Assembly (NCBI GenBank): GCA_002307055.1
Contig: DBTM01000036.1
Location: forward strand, 53,303-117,302
Length of the DNA stretch: 64,000 nt
Source: Clostridiales bacterium UBA1316
Lineage (GTDB): Bacteria > Bacillota > Clostridia > Oscillospirales > Oscillospiraceae
Reading direction: 5' to 3'
Under the pieces are notes generated by a model. The model saw nothing but the letters and a program-made list of their open reading frames with translations. It had not been told where the DNA came from and ran no database searches. This document shows, piece by piece, positions 8,209 through 18,070 of the stretch. Every line of letters starts with the position of its first letter. The stretch's first letter is position 1. Position numbers and translations under genes: made by a program.

Positions 8209-9402
8209 ATGAAAAAAATAATGATTATTGGAGCCGGCATGCTCCAAACTCCTATAATCAAAAAAGCGAAGGAACTCGGATATTCGACCGTCGCCGTTGA
8301 TAAAAACCCGAATGCCGAGGGGTTTCAATATGCGGATTATCGCAGAGAAATCGATATAGTCGACCAGCGTGCCTGCTTAGCTTATGCCAAAGATATGAAA
8401 ATTGACGGTGTACTTACGGCAGCGACTGATTATGGCGTGCTGACGGTGAGCCGGATTGCAAATGAGCTTGGTTTGCCGGGCTTGAAGTATGCGGTCGCTG
8501 AGACGATAAAGAACAAATATACCGTTCGTAAAATATTTTTTGAAAACAATATCGATAACACACCTCAGTTTTTTGAGGTAACTGATATTAAAGATATCCT
8601 CGAGCTGCAAAAAAAAGTGAAGTATCCTCTTATGATTAAGCCCTGTGACGGGTCTGGCAGCAGAGCCGCCTGCAGAGCCGATAAGGCTGATGAGTTGCTT
8701 GAAGCCTGTCAAAAAGCCATGAACGCATCGGTATCCGGGAAAGCCATCGCGGAAACGTTTATAACGGGAAAAGAATACGGTGTTGAGTCGTTTGTTGAAG
8801 AGAATAAGATCACAGTATTAGGCATTATGAAAAAGTACATGACGGAGCCGCCCTTTTATGCGGAGTTAGGTCACAGTGTGCCAAGTGAATTATCGGGCGA
8901 AATGCGCGCGAAGGTGCAGGAAACAGTGATGCGCGCGATTAAAATATTGGGGATTAATTTCGGCGCCGTCAATATGGATTTACTGATAACAGCGGATGAA
9001 AAAGTATGTATTGTTGATATTGGCGTGCGAATGGGCGGCAACCTGATCGGGTCTCACATCATTCCGCTTTCTACCGGTATTGACTATGTAGGTAATATCA
9101 TTAAGGCTTCAATAGGAGAGAAGACGAGCTTTTCGCAGACTGCTTCAAAATGCATCAGTACAAGCATTTTGAGCCTTAAACCGGGAAAGGTGAAAAATAT
9201 CAATTTTAAGAAAGCAGATTTGCTTCATGGTGATATACTGAATATTATACTTAATATAAGCGTGGGATCCACAATTAATGAATACCATACAAATTTAGAT
9301 GGCTGCGGCTATATTGTTGCGACAGGCGATACAACGCAGCAAGCGCATAATGCTGCATTTGAACTCCGCAATAAGATCGATTCTTTGATTGAGAGGGAGT
9401 GA
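8209..9402 (+). CDS. ATP-grasp carboxylate-amine ligase, first copy
   Basis: This protein of about 397 residues is like carbamoyl-phosphate-synthase-type ATP-grasp enzymes. It has an N-terminal Rossmann-like domain (IMIIGAGMLQTPIIKKAKELG), a glycine-rich ATP loop KPCDGSGSRAA (about 143-153), the ATP-contact region GKEYGVESFV and an acidic metal-binding end with NMDLLI and DIGVRMGGNLIG. Such enzymes form amide bonds through an acyl-phosphate. Placed after a sugar aminotransferase, it may join an amino or carboxylic acid to the amino sugar. The ATG at 8209 is used (AGAGG 7 bases upstream). A related second copy follows directly. Confidence 0.8.
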   Translation: MKKIMIIGAGMLQTPIIKKAKELGYSTVAVDKNPNAEGFQYADYRREIDIVDQRACLAYAKDMKIDGVLTAATDYGVLTVSRIANELGLPGLKYAVAETIKNKYTVRKIFFENNIDNTPQFFEVTDIKDILELQKKVKYPLMIKPCDGSGSRAACRADKADELLEACQKAMNASVSGKAIAETFITGKEYGVESFVEENKITVLGIMKKYMTEPPFYAELGHSVPSELSGEMRAKVQETVMRAIKILGINFGAVNMDLLITADEKVCIVDIGVRMGGNLIGSHIIPLSTGIDYVGNIIKASIGEKTSFSQTASKCISTSILSLKPGKVKNINFKKADLLHGDILNIILNISVGSTINEYHTNLDGCGYIVATGDTTQQAHNAAFELRNKIDSLIERE

Positions 9403-9407
9403 GAAGT

Positions 9408-10616
9408 GTGTCGAAACAAATAAAAAGAATACTGGTAATAGGCGCAGGTCATTTACAAGTCGATACTATCAAGAGAATACGAGAGCTCGGATTCGAAGCG
9501 TATTGTGCAGATGCAAATCCATTAGCAGAAGGATTTCAATATGCAGGCGGATATAAAGTAATTGATGTTTTAGATAAAGACGCTTGCCTAGCGTATGCCA
9601 AGGAACTGGAGATTGATGGTGTAATGACTGCTGCGGCAACAGTCACACTGCCCACAGTTGCTTTTATAGCGAAGCAATTAGGATTGACAGCCACATCACA
9701 AAAAGCGGCTGCTATAGCTACGAGCAAATATGAGATAAAGAAGCGCTTATCTGATAACAAACTTAATATTTCAGGTAAGTTTTTGGAAATTGGCAATATC
9801 AGTGAAATGGAGGGAATCAAAAAATACCTGGAGTTCCCTTGCGTTGTTAAGCCAAGTGACGGTTCGGGGAGCAAGGGAATCACAATTGTCAATAATAGCA
9901 ATGAACTAGAGAGGGCTGCCGAGCACGCTTTTAATGAATCGAGATCAAAACGGATCTATTTTGAAAAGTTTATTGAAGGTGATGAATACGGTGTTGAGTG
10001 TTTTGTTTACGAAAATCGAGTGTATGTTTTAGGCATATTAAAAAAAATTATGACGCAATATCCAACCTGCTCTGAGCTGGGACATCGCGTGCCGAGTGGG
10101 CTTCCAGAAGAAATAGAAAGCAAAATTAAGCTGCAGGTAACAAAAGCTCTAGAAGCGTTATATGTTACCTTTGGCAGCGTGAATATTGACCTTATATTGT
10201 CCGATAAAGAAAATGAGCCATATATCATTGATTTAGGTATGAGAATCGGAGGAAATCTGATTGCAACGCATATTATCCCTTTTTCAACCGGTATACATAT
10301 TATTGATAGAACAATACAGGCGGTTGTCGGAGAGAAAATATGCATAGAAACTCTTTTTGAAAAACCAGTTGCTACGCGTTTAATTATATTGAAACCAGGC
10401 GTGATTAAGCAAATTGGAAATATATCTGCTTTAATAGACTATACAGGCATCCTTGATGTTGTATTCACAAAAAAGGTTGGAGATACAAGCCGTGAATATA
10501 TTGTAAATTCAGATACATGCGGTTGGGTTGTCGCGACAGGTGAAACCGCTTCGGAAGCTGAAAAAAATGCAGAGGATGCGTATTGCAAAATAAAGGAAAT
10601 GATTGTTATAGATTGA
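9408..10616 (+). CDS. ATP-grasp carboxylate-amine ligase, second copy
   Basis: This protein of about 402 residues is a paralogue of the preceding one and matches it along its whole length (IGAGHLQVDTIKRIRELG, KPSDGSGSKGI, GDEYGVECFV, DLGMRIGGNLIATHIIP). Both copies keep the ATP-binding glycine loop and the acidic and Arg residues near the end, so both look active. The pair could act on different acids or sequentially. The GTG at 9408 is preferred since AGGGAG precedes it by about 10 bases and the N-terminus then matches the paralogue; a GTG at 9399 overlapping the upstream stop is the alternative. Confidence 0.78.
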   Translation: MSKQIKRILVIGAGHLQVDTIKRIRELGFEAYCADANPLAEGFQYAGGYKVIDVLDKDACLAYAKELEIDGVMTAAATVTLPTVAFIAKQLGLTATSQKAAAIATSKYEIKKRLSDNKLNISGKFLEIGNISEMEGIKKYLEFPCVVKPSDGSGSKGITIVNNSNELERAAEHAFNESRSKRIYFEKFIEGDEYGVECFVYENRVYVLGILKKIMTQYPTCSELGHRVPSGLPEEIESKIKLQVTKALEALYVTFGSVNIDLILSDKENEPYIIDLGMRIGGNLIATHIIPFSTGIHIIDRTIQAVVGEKICIETLFEKPVATRLIILKPGVIKQIGNISALIDYTGILDVVFTKKVGDTSREYIVNSDTCGWVVATGETASEAEKNAEDAYCKIKEMIVID

Positions 10617-10625
10617 GGTGGCTAT

Positions 10626-11129
10626 ATGAAAAGGAAACGATTGATGCCAGTCAAGCTATATAATATGGAAGCATATAGATGCAGTATTGACGAAATGTGC
10701 ATTATTAAATCAGATTTAGATCTGGACATCGTAGAAATATCTGATGAGAACTGGAACGAAATCAGAGAGTTAAAAAAAAATAAGCAAGAAAAGGGTTGCG
10801 CTGTTTATTACAACAAAGTTCCAATAGCATATGCTTTTTATAGACTGCAGGGTTCGTATGACGACTTCTTTAAGATCAGCTCCGCCGTTTGCGTTATAGC
10901 GCATGTTTTTGTGAAACCGGAATATCGCGGTCATCGAATTCAAGGTGCTTTATTTTATGAAATAGCACGTAGGGTAAGCAGTGAATTCGGTATTAAGTAC
11001 TTTTATTGCATGATACATACATATAATAAAAAATCTATGTCTGGAGTTCGCAAAGCAGGTTTTTCTTATCTCAGCGATTACAAATGCATAAGAATATTTG
11101 GACGAACAGTAAAGAAATTTAAAATATAG
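10626..11129 (+). CDS. GNAT-family N-acetyltransferase
   Basis: This 167-residue protein has a GNAT-type acetyl-CoA fold. The acetyl-CoA pyrophosphate motif is VFVKPEYRGHRIQGALFYEI (about 98-117), and KSMSGVRKAGF near the end matches the family motif B region. It lies between the ATP-grasp pair and the priming transferase, so it may acetylate the amino sugar or its acyl group, much as PglD does in bacillosamine synthesis, though PglD has a different fold. AGGTGG precedes the ATG. Confidence 0.78.
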   Translation: MKRKRLMPVKLYNMEAYRCSIDEMCIIKSDLDLDIVEISDENWNEIRELKKNKQEKGCAVYYNKVPIAYAFYRLQGSYDDFFKISSAVCVIAHVFVKPEYRGHRIQGALFYEIARRVSSEFGIKYFYCMIHTYNKKSMSGVRKAGFSYLSDYKCIRIFGRTVKKFKI

Positions 11130-11155
11130 AAAATTCGTAATGAGGCTGGTTTTTG

Positions 11156-11770
11156 ATGTATAAATCATACATAAAGCGACTATTTGATGTAGTATTATGC
11201 TTAATTGCATTACCATTTTTTGCGATTATATTAATTGTTGTCAGTATATTAATAAAGTTTGATGACCGAGGACCTATCATATATAAAGCGGCAAGAATCG
11301 GAAAGAACAGTACCGTTTTTAGCATGTACAAGTTCCGTTCGATGAAAGTAGACGCACCGAATATTTTAAATGCTGATGGAAGTACATATAATTCAAAAAA
11401 TGATCCGAGGGTAACAAAAACAGGCAGGGTTTTAAGAGAGACAAGTATTGATGAAGTCCCGCAGATTTTAAACATACTCAAGGGTGAAATGAGCATTATA
11501 GGTCCGAGGGCAAGCGGGAGCGGCGCGTTGGGAACGTATCTGGAGGACGAGGAACCGAAAATGCTTGTTCGCCCAGGGCTAACAGGATATACACAGGCAT
11601 ATTTCAGAAATGGCCTGAGTGTACGCGAAAAACGATTGAATGATGCTTGGTATGCGCAGAATGTAACATTTCGGCTTGATGTTAAAATTTTCTTTAAAAC
11701 AATTTTTACTGTTTTAAAAGGAGAGGGCATTTATACTAACACTGAAGAAGTTAATGAAATTGTAAAATAG
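11156..11770 (+). CDS. Undecaprenyl-phosphate sugar phosphotransferase (PglC-like priming enzyme)
   Basis: This protein of about 204 residues is the compact monotopic phosphoglycosyl transferase that moves a sugar-1-phosphate from a UDP-sugar to undecaprenyl phosphate and starts repeat-unit assembly. It shows KRLFDVVLCLIALP as the re-entrant membrane helix, YKFRSM, the catalytic pair in SIDEVPQILNILKGEMSIIGPR, and RPGLTGYTQ. It lacks the four-helix N-terminal domain of WbaP-like enzymes. Its short form and the 4-amino-sugar genes before it fit a UDP-bacillosamine-like substrate. The ATG at 11156 is chosen, with GAGG about 9 bases upstream. Confidence 0.88.
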   Translation: MYKSYIKRLFDVVLCLIALPFFAIILIVVSILIKFDDRGPIIYKAARIGKNSTVFSMYKFRSMKVDAPNILNADGSTYNSKNDPRVTKTGRVLRETSIDEVPQILNILKGEMSIIGPRASGSGALGTYLEDEEPKMLVRPGLTGYTQAYFRNGLSVREKRLNDAWYAQNVTFRLDVKIFFKTIFTVLKGEGIYTNTEEVNEIVK

Positions 11771-11780
11771 GGGATACCAA

Positions 11781-13031
11781 GTGAAAATTCTTTTACAAAA
11801 AGCATATTTCTACCCGGAAATTGCTGCAAGTATGTATATAACTGAAAACTTGCTTGAAGAATACAGCAAGAACGGAATTCACACGGAGATTCATGTGCCG
11901 ATGCCAACACGCGGTGTATCCAAGGAATGCCGCAAAGAATATAAAAAGAAGAAAATTGAAGTAACGAACTCCGGTATGGTCGTTATAAAAAGATATGCGA
12001 TGTTCAATGAAGGAAAAAATCCTGTACGGCGCGCATTTCGATATTTTCTTTGCCATATTGTTCAGATCGTAAAGGCATTAAAAGCACGCGATATTGATGT
12101 ATTGTTCTATACCAGTACACCGCCGACGCAAATGCTGGCGGCGGCCATTGTGAAGAAAATTAAAAAAATACCTGTTATATATAATTTACAGGATATTTTT
12201 CCGGATTCGCTGATTTCAACCGGCCTCACAAAAGGAAGTTCTCTGATTTGGAAATTAGGCAGGCACATCGAGAACTATTCGTACAGAAAAGCGGATAAAA
12301 TCATTGTCATTTCAGAGGATTTCAAAAAAAATATTATGAATAAGGGCGTCCCCGAGGAGAAGATCGAGGTCGTTTATAATTGGGTAGATGAAAATGCTGT
12401 TGTCAATATAGCGCGTGAAAATAATAAGCTGGCTGACGCGTATCATCTTGATAAAAATAAATTCATCATTACATATTGCGGGAATATCGGCTTAACTCAA
12501 AATATGGACATGCTCCTGGACGCCGCGAAGGACATGGAAGTGTATGCGGATATTTGCTTTGTTCTCATTGGAGAAGGGGCTTACAAAGCGAATGTTGAAA
12601 AGCAGATAGCCGAGAAAAGCATTAAGAATACGGTGCTTATTCCGTTCCAGCCATATGAGGATATTTCGCATGTTTTCAGTCTGGGTGATGTGGGACTGAT
12701 TATTTCAAAGGAAAATATCGGACAGAACTCCGTTCCGAGCAAGACCTGGAGCATTATGTCGGCAGAGCGGCCTACGGTTGCGTCGTTTGATATGAACAGC
12801 GAATTATGTTCTATTATAAAGAAAGCCGACTGCGGGCTTTGTGCTCAGGCCGGCGATAAAGAAGGCCTGAAGGAGGCCCTTTTGGATTTATATCGGAACA
12901 GGCAGAAAGCAATGCGCATGGGCCAAAACGGGAGGAAATTCATAATGGAGAATCTCACGAGAAGTAAGGGCACCTCTAGATATGTACAAATTATAATGAG
13001 TTTAATGAAGCGGGACGGGGATAACACGTGA
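11781..13031 (+). CDS. Glycosyltransferase family 4 (WbuB-like)
   Basis: This 416-residue cytosolic GT-B glycosyltransferase has an N-terminal acceptor half (KILLQKAYFYPEIAAS) and a C-terminal donor half with ITYCGNIGLTQNMDMLLDA and the nucleotide-sugar region near NSVPSKTWSIMSAERP. The form is close to WbuB-type transferases that often add an amino-dideoxy sugar, but sequence cannot fix the donor. It starts with GTG preceded by GGGGAT and overlaps gmd by 4 bases, so the genes are translationally coupled. Confidence 0.85.
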   Translation: MKILLQKAYFYPEIAASMYITENLLEEYSKNGIHTEIHVPMPTRGVSKECRKEYKKKKIEVTNSGMVVIKRYAMFNEGKNPVRRAFRYFLCHIVQIVKALKARDIDVLFYTSTPPTQMLAAAIVKKIKKIPVIYNLQDIFPDSLISTGLTKGSSLIWKLGRHIENYSYRKADKIIVISEDFKKNIMNKGVPEEKIEVVYNWVDENAVVNIARENNKLADAYHLDKNKFIITYCGNIGLTQNMDMLLDAAKDMEVYADICFVLIGEGAYKANVEKQIAEKSIKNTVLIPFQPYEDISHVFSLGDVGLIISKENIGQNSVPSKTWSIMSAERPTVASFDMNSELCSIIKKADCGLCAQAGDKEGLKEALLDLYRNRQKAMRMGQNGRKFIMENLTRSKGTSRYVQIIMSLMKRDGDNT

Positions 13032-14068
13032 AAAAAGTAATTATTACCGGAATTACCGGCCAGGATGGATCTTTTTTAGCTGAACTTTTATTGGACAAGC
13101 AATACGAGGTGCATGGCTTGGTCAGGCGCATATCAACTGAAAAAAGAGAACGAATCGACCATTTTGCGGGTATACCGAATTTCCATCTGCATTATGGCGA
13201 CATGACCGACTCGATAAGCCTCGTTAAACTTATTAATGAAGTAAAGCCGGATGAGATATATAATCTTGCGGCTCAGAGTCACGTTCAGGTTTCCTTTGAT
13301 GTTCCGGAGTATACGGCCAATGCTGATGCGGTTGGAACACTGCGTATTCTCGAAGCTGTGCATATGCTTGGTATGGAAAAGACCTGCAGAATATATCAGG
13401 CGTCTACCTCAGAGCTTTATGGCAAGGTACAGGAGGTACCACAAAGTGAGACGACACCGTTTTATCCCTATTCGCCGTACGCCTGCGCAAAGCTGTATGC
13501 TTTCTGGATTGTGAAGAACTACAGAGAGGCATACGGTATGTTCGCGGTTAACGGCATTCTCTTCAACCACGAATCCGAGAGGCGCGGAGAAACTTTCGTG
13601 ACACGTAAAATTACCATAGCCGCTTCCAGGATTGCACATGGGCTGCAGAAGAAGCTCTACCTCGGTAACCTCAGCGCAATGCGTGATTGGGGATATGCTA
13701 AGGATTATGTTGAGTGCATGTGGCTGATGCTTCAGCATGATGTACCTGAGGACTTCGTTCTTGCTACGGGTGAGCAGCATTCTGTGAGAGACTTTTGCAA
13801 CATGGCTTTCAGACACGCCGGAATTGAACTGGTTTGGGAAGGCACAGGAATCAATGAAAAAGGTATAAATAAGGCGACTGCGGAGGTATTTATTGAGGTT
13901 GATCCGAAATATTTCAGACCGACGGACGTGGAGACGTTATTAGGAAACCCGGCAAAAGCGAAACGTGTCCTCGGTTGGAACCCACGCAAAACCTCTATTG
14001 ATGAGTTGGTCAGAATTATGATGGAAAATGATATGAAAATCGCTCAGAGGGAGAAACAACGTGGCTAG
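13028..14068 (+). CDS. gmd: GDP-mannose 4,6-dehydratase
   Basis: This 346-residue SDR enzyme turns GDP-mannose into GDP-4-keto-6-deoxymannose. It has the NAD(P) motif ITGITGQDGSFLAELLL, STSELYGKVQEVPQ with the catalytic Ser/Thr-Glu pair, YSPYACAKLYAFW carrying the YxxxK pair, and NHESERRGETFVTRKIT, which is diagnostic of Gmd. It starts with GTG overlapping the upstream stop. Fcl, a phosphomutase and ManC follow, which gives a complete GDP-fucose route. Confidence 0.95.
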   Translation: MKKVIITGITGQDGSFLAELLLDKQYEVHGLVRRISTEKRERIDHFAGIPNFHLHYGDMTDSISLVKLINEVKPDEIYNLAAQSHVQVSFDVPEYTANADAVGTLRILEAVHMLGMEKTCRIYQASTSELYGKVQEVPQSETTPFYPYSPYACAKLYAFWIVKNYREAYGMFAVNGILFNHESERRGETFVTRKITIAASRIAHGLQKKLYLGNLSAMRDWGYAKDYVECMWLMLQHDVPEDFVLATGEQHSVRDFCNMAFRHAGIELVWEGTGINEKGINKATAEVFIEVDPKYFRPTDVETLLGNPAKAKRVLGWNPRKTSIDELVRIMMENDMKIAQREKQRG

Positions 14069-15020
14069 GAATGAAGTAATAGAAAAGGATAAAAAGATTT
14101 TTATAGCCGGTCATCATGGGATGGTAGGCTCTGCAATTCTCCGAGAACTCAAGAATAAAGGATATAGTAATTTAATATGCCAAACCTCCAAGCAATTGGA
14201 CTTACGCCGTCAAACAGTGACGGAAAAATTCTTTACGGATGAAAAGCCGGATTACGTTTTTCTTTGTGCCGCTAAGGTTGGGGGGATATATGCCAACAAC
14301 ACCTATCCCGCTGACTTCATGTATGACAATATGCTGATTGAAATGAACGTTATTAAATCAGCCTTTAATAATGGCGTTAAAAAGCTCTTGTTTTTGGGGA
14401 GTTCGTGTATATATCCCAGATTGGCGCCGCAGCCGATTCCGGAAAGCAGCCTGCTGACCGGCGCGCTGGAACAGACGAATGAGGCTTATGCGCTGGCGAA
14501 GATATCCGGATTAAAATATTGTGAGTACTTAAACAGGCAATACGGTACGGACTATATAAGCGCGATGCCGACAAATCTCTACGGACCGAATGATAATTAT
14601 CATACCGAGAACGCGCATGTTTTGCCCGCACTTTTGAGACGTTTCCATGAGGCTAAAGTGACCGGACAAAAAACAGTGACGATTTGGGGAACCGGTACCC
14701 CGCTCAGAGAATTCCTGTATGTTGATGACTTGGCAGCTGCCTGTGTATTTTTAATGGTGCATTATTCCGGTAATGAGACGGTCAATGTTGGCACCGGGAA
14801 AGAGATTTCAATACACGAGCTCGCATTAACCATCATGAAGGTCGTCGGATATGAGGGCACGCTTGTATTTGACAGCAGCAAACCGGACGGTACGCCCAGA
14901 AAGCTGCTTGACGTCAGCAAATTGGATGCTCTCGGCTGGAAATACACAACAGAGCTTGAGGAGGGTATTCGCTTTACCTATACGGATTTTTTAGCCAGCC
15001 AAACCAGAAATGAAAGATAA
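14061..15020 (+). CDS. fcl: GDP-L-fucose synthase
   Basis: This 319-residue SDR enzyme (also called WcaG) epimerises and reduces GDP-4-keto-6-deoxymannose to GDP-L-fucose. The NADPH motif is IFIAGHHGMVGSAI, FLGSSCIYPRLAPQPIPE contains the catalytic Ser and Cys, and NEAYALAKISGLKYCEYLN holds the YxxxK pair. It overlaps gmd by 8 bases and begins with GTG. The gene pair predicts fucose in the polysaccharide. Confidence 0.95.
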   Translation: MARNEVIEKDKKIFIAGHHGMVGSAILRELKNKGYSNLICQTSKQLDLRRQTVTEKFFTDEKPDYVFLCAAKVGGIYANNTYPADFMYDNMLIEMNVIKSAFNNGVKKLLFLGSSCIYPRLAPQPIPESSLLTGALEQTNEAYALAKISGLKYCEYLNRQYGTDYISAMPTNLYGPNDNYHTENAHVLPALLRRFHEAKVTGQKTVTIWGTGTPLREFLYVDDLAAACVFLMVHYSGNETVNVGTGKEISIHELALTIMKVVGYEGTLVFDSSKPDGTPRKLLDVSKLDALGWKYTTELEEGIRFTYTDFLASQTRNER

Positions 15021-15042
15021 TTACGCTGGGGGATATGCTTAG

Positions 15043-16722
15043 ATGACAGATTTCTTGGGAGCTTACAGGCAGTGGCTGGAAGCAGCGTATATTGATGATG
15101 AAACAAAAAAAGAATTAAGTGCGATAACCGATACCGATGAAATTAAGGACCGCTTTTACAAGGAACTGGAATTTGGCACAGGCGGCCTTCGCGGCATCAT
15201 GGGTGCCGGGCTCAACCGGCTTAATATATACACCATCCGTAAAGTGACCTTCGGCTTAGCTAACTATATACGAGCCGAGCGCGGTGAAGCAGGGAAATCG
15301 AAGGGTGTGGTTATTGCATATGATTCCCGCAATAATTCTCGGAAATTCGCACTTGAGGCAGCGCAGGTGCTGTGCGCCTGCGGCATTAAAACATTTCTGT
15401 TTGATACACTCCAGCCGACGCCTGTTTTATCTTTTTCTGTCAGAGCACTGAATTGCGCGGCAGGCATTGTTATCACAGCCAGCCATAACCCGAAGGAATA
15501 CAACGGATATAAAATATATGACCACTACGGCGGTCAGGTTGTACCAAGAGATGCGGATATTATTATTAAATATATTCAAGCCGTTCAGGAATTCGATAAT
15601 ATCCCCATCCTGATGCAGCATGAAGCACTGGACAAGGGCCTGCTTCAAATAGTGGGTGATCATGTGCTTTTAGCTTTTTTAGAAGCGGTGAAAAAACAGT
15701 CGTTATTATCTGACAACCGCGCCAAGGAGCAGCTGCATATCGTTTATACCCCCCTGCATGGCAGCGGGAATATACCGGTAAGAAAAATATTGACGGATAC
15801 AGGCTTTACGCATGTATCCGTCGTACGCGAGCAGGAAGCTCCTGACGGCGGGTTTCCGACCGTGAGCACGCCTAACCCCGAGGATAAAGCGGCTTTGGCT
15901 AAAGCCTTGCTGCAGGCGCGCCAGGAGAAAGCAGATATCGTGCTGGGTACGGACCCCGATTGCGACAGAGTGGGAGTTGCTGTTTTACATAAAGACGATT
16001 ATGTACTGCTCACCGGCAATCAGCTTGGGGCGCTCTTGGTGTCATACGTTTTATCGGAAAAAAAGCAGACGCTGGATAAACATCCTGTTTTGATTAAGAC
16101 AATCGTTACCAATGAGCTTGGGGCGAGTATTGGCCGTCAATATGGCCTCGAGATTGTCGATACCCTGACCGGTTTCAAATATATCGGAGATAAAATCTCA
16201 CAATATGAGCAGACCGGTGAGCACACGTTTGTCATAGGGTATGAAGAGAGCTTCGGTTATCTCGTCGGGACGCATGCCAGAGATAAGGATGCGGTTGTCG
16301 CGTCCCTGCTGATATGTGAAATGGCGGCTTTTCATAAAAAAAGAGGCCAAACACTATGCGAGGTGCTTGAGGGACTTTATGAGCAATACGGCTATTACCT
16401 TGATGCGCTCGACTCCTATGCCTGTAAAGGGCCCGATGGTGCACAGCGCATAAACGATATTATGTCAGAGCTGCGCCATACGGGTAATAGACTGCTGCCC
16501 AACATAAAGAACATCAGGGACTATTTGGAGGGAATCGATTGTTTACCGCAGGAAAATGTGCTAAAATACATTCTCAGCGATGACTCGTGGATTGCCGTGA
16601 GACCTTCAGGCACAGAACCAAAAATAAAGGTTTATTATTCTATAAAAGCAGCCGACAAGCTGACAGCGCAAAATAGACTCATTCAGATTAAAAGCAGACT
16701 AGGGGAGTTTATACGGTTATGA
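15043..16722 (+). CDS. Phosphohexomutase (phosphoglucomutase/phosphomannomutase)
   Basis: This 559-residue alpha-D-phosphohexomutase is of the long bacterial type. The active phosphoserine loop is TASHNPKEYNGYK (about 144-156), the metal-binding loop is GTDPDCDRVG, the sugar-binding loop is GYEESFGYLVG and the C-terminal phosphate loop is VRPSGTEPKIK. Between GDP-sugar genes its likely job is mannose-6-phosphate to mannose-1-phosphate, but glucose phosphates may also be used. Its stop overlaps the ManC start by 4 bases. Confidence 0.9.
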   Translation: MTDFLGAYRQWLEAAYIDDETKKELSAITDTDEIKDRFYKELEFGTGGLRGIMGAGLNRLNIYTIRKVTFGLANYIRAERGEAGKSKGVVIAYDSRNNSRKFALEAAQVLCACGIKTFLFDTLQPTPVLSFSVRALNCAAGIVITASHNPKEYNGYKIYDHYGGQVVPRDADIIIKYIQAVQEFDNIPILMQHEALDKGLLQIVGDHVLLAFLEAVKKQSLLSDNRAKEQLHIVYTPLHGSGNIPVRKILTDTGFTHVSVVREQEAPDGGFPTVSTPNPEDKAALAKALLQARQEKADIVLGTDPDCDRVGVAVLHKDDYVLLTGNQLGALLVSYVLSEKKQTLDKHPVLIKTIVTNELGASIGRQYGLEIVDTLTGFKYIGDKISQYEQTGEHTFVIGYEESFGYLVGTHARDKDAVVASLLICEMAAFHKKRGQTLCEVLEGLYEQYGYYLDALDSYACKGPDGAQRINDIMSELRHTGNRLLPNIKNIRDYLEGIDCLPQENVLKYILSDDSWIAVRPSGTEPKIKVYYSIKAADKLTAQNRLIQIKSRLGEFIRL

Positions 16723-18068
16723 ATATAGTGTTGTTATCCGGTGGCTCTGGAAAACGTCTGTGGCCGCTTTCTAATCAAATTAGGTCAAAACAATTCTTAA
16801 AGCTGCTTAAAAATAATGCCGGTGAAGCCGAATCGATGGTTCAGCGGGTATTCAGGCAAATACAAGAGGCTGAGATCATAGCAGACACAGTGATAGCGAC
16901 CGGCAGCGCGCAGCTGGATTCCATCAGAGGGCAGCTTGGTAACAGCGTTAATGTGGTCATGGAACCGGAGCGGAGGGATACCTTCCCGGCCATCGCTCTG
17001 GCTGCCGCCTACCTGGTTCTGGAGAAAAAGATAGCTGAAGATGAGGTCGTGTTGGTATTGCCGGTTGACCCTTACGCGGATTTAGAATATTTTAAAATTC
17101 TTCCGCGTATGGAGAAAACCGTGAAGGAAGGCCGATGCAATATCGCGCTGATGGGCATTCGGCCAACCTATCCTTCCGAGAAATATGGTTATATCATCCC
17201 TAAAAAATCACCTGCTGAGGGAGCTTGCAGACCGGTTGAGCGTTTTCAGGAAAAGCCTACAGAAGCACTGGCAAAGTCGCTCATAGAAGACGGCGCGTTA
17301 TGGAATGGGGGCGTTTTTGCCTGCAAGCTCGGTTATATTTTAGAAATACTTAAGAAATATATCAGCTTTAACGAATATAAGGATATCGAAAGCCAGTATT
17401 CAAAATTACCGAAAATCAGCTTTGACTACGAGGTTGTCGAAAAAGAAAAAGCTATTTCAATGGTGGAGTATTCGGGCGTATGGCTTGATCTTGGTACCTG
17501 GAATACCTTGACAGAGGTGATGGACAGCGAGGCCATTGGTAAAGTCGTATTTGACAACACCTGTGAAAATACGCATGTAATCAATGAGCTTGATATTCCC
17601 ATAACGGTTATGGGTGCCAAAAATATGGTTGTCGCCGCGAGTCCGGACGGTATTCTCGTTGCGGACAAGCATCAAAGCTCGTATTTAAAGCCATATGTTG
17701 ACGGAATTAATCAGCGGCCAATGTTTGAGGAACGTCGGTGGGGAGAGTATAAGGTACTCGATTATGTCGTTTATAGCGACGGCATGTCCTCGCTGACCAA
17801 GCATCTTCAAATTAAAGCCGGAAAATCAATCAGCTACCAAAAGCATTCGATCCGAGATGAAATCTGGACAATTGTTGACGGTACAGGCGACCTCCTTATT
17901 GATGACCATGTGAGGAATGTACGCAGGGGTGATGTTGCCTATATAACCAAAGGTCAGAAGCATGCCATCCGCGCCACCTCAGACCTGCGCTTTATTGAGG
18001 TTCAGATAGGTGAGGAGCTCGTTGAGAGCGATATCGAGCATTTTGAATGGGATTGGGGCGGGTATTAG
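16719..18068 (+). CDS. manC: Mannose-1-phosphate guanylyltransferase, with C-terminal cupin domain
   Basis: This 449-residue enzyme makes GDP-mannose. The nucleotidyltransferase domain opens with LLSGGSGKRLWPLSNQIRSK, and further signatures are EPERRDTFPAIALAA and FQEKP. A C-terminal mannose-6-phosphate-isomerase-type cupin (about 335-449) starts at RRWGEYKVLDY and includes SISYQKHSIRDEIWTIVDG. The two-domain form and 450-residue length match ManC/CpsB-type enzymes. It is coupled to the phosphomutase gene and supplies Gmd. Confidence 0.93.
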   Translation: MNIVLLSGGSGKRLWPLSNQIRSKQFLKLLKNNAGEAESMVQRVFRQIQEAEIIADTVIATGSAQLDSIRGQLGNSVNVVMEPERRDTFPAIALAAAYLVLEKKIAEDEVVLVLPVDPYADLEYFKILPRMEKTVKEGRCNIALMGIRPTYPSEKYGYIIPKKSPAEGACRPVERFQEKPTEALAKSLIEDGALWNGGVFACKLGYILEILKKYISFNEYKDIESQYSKLPKISFDYEVVEKEKAISMVEYSGVWLDLGTWNTLTEVMDSEAIGKVVFDNTCENTHVINELDIPITVMGAKNMVVAASPDGILVADKHQSSYLKPYVDGINQRPMFEERRWGEYKVLDYVVYSDGMSSLTKHLQIKAGKSISYQKHSIRDEIWTIVDGTGDLLIDDHVRNVRRGDVAYITKGQKHAIRATSDLRFIEVQIGEELVESDIEHFEWDWGGY

Positions 18069-18070
18069 GC

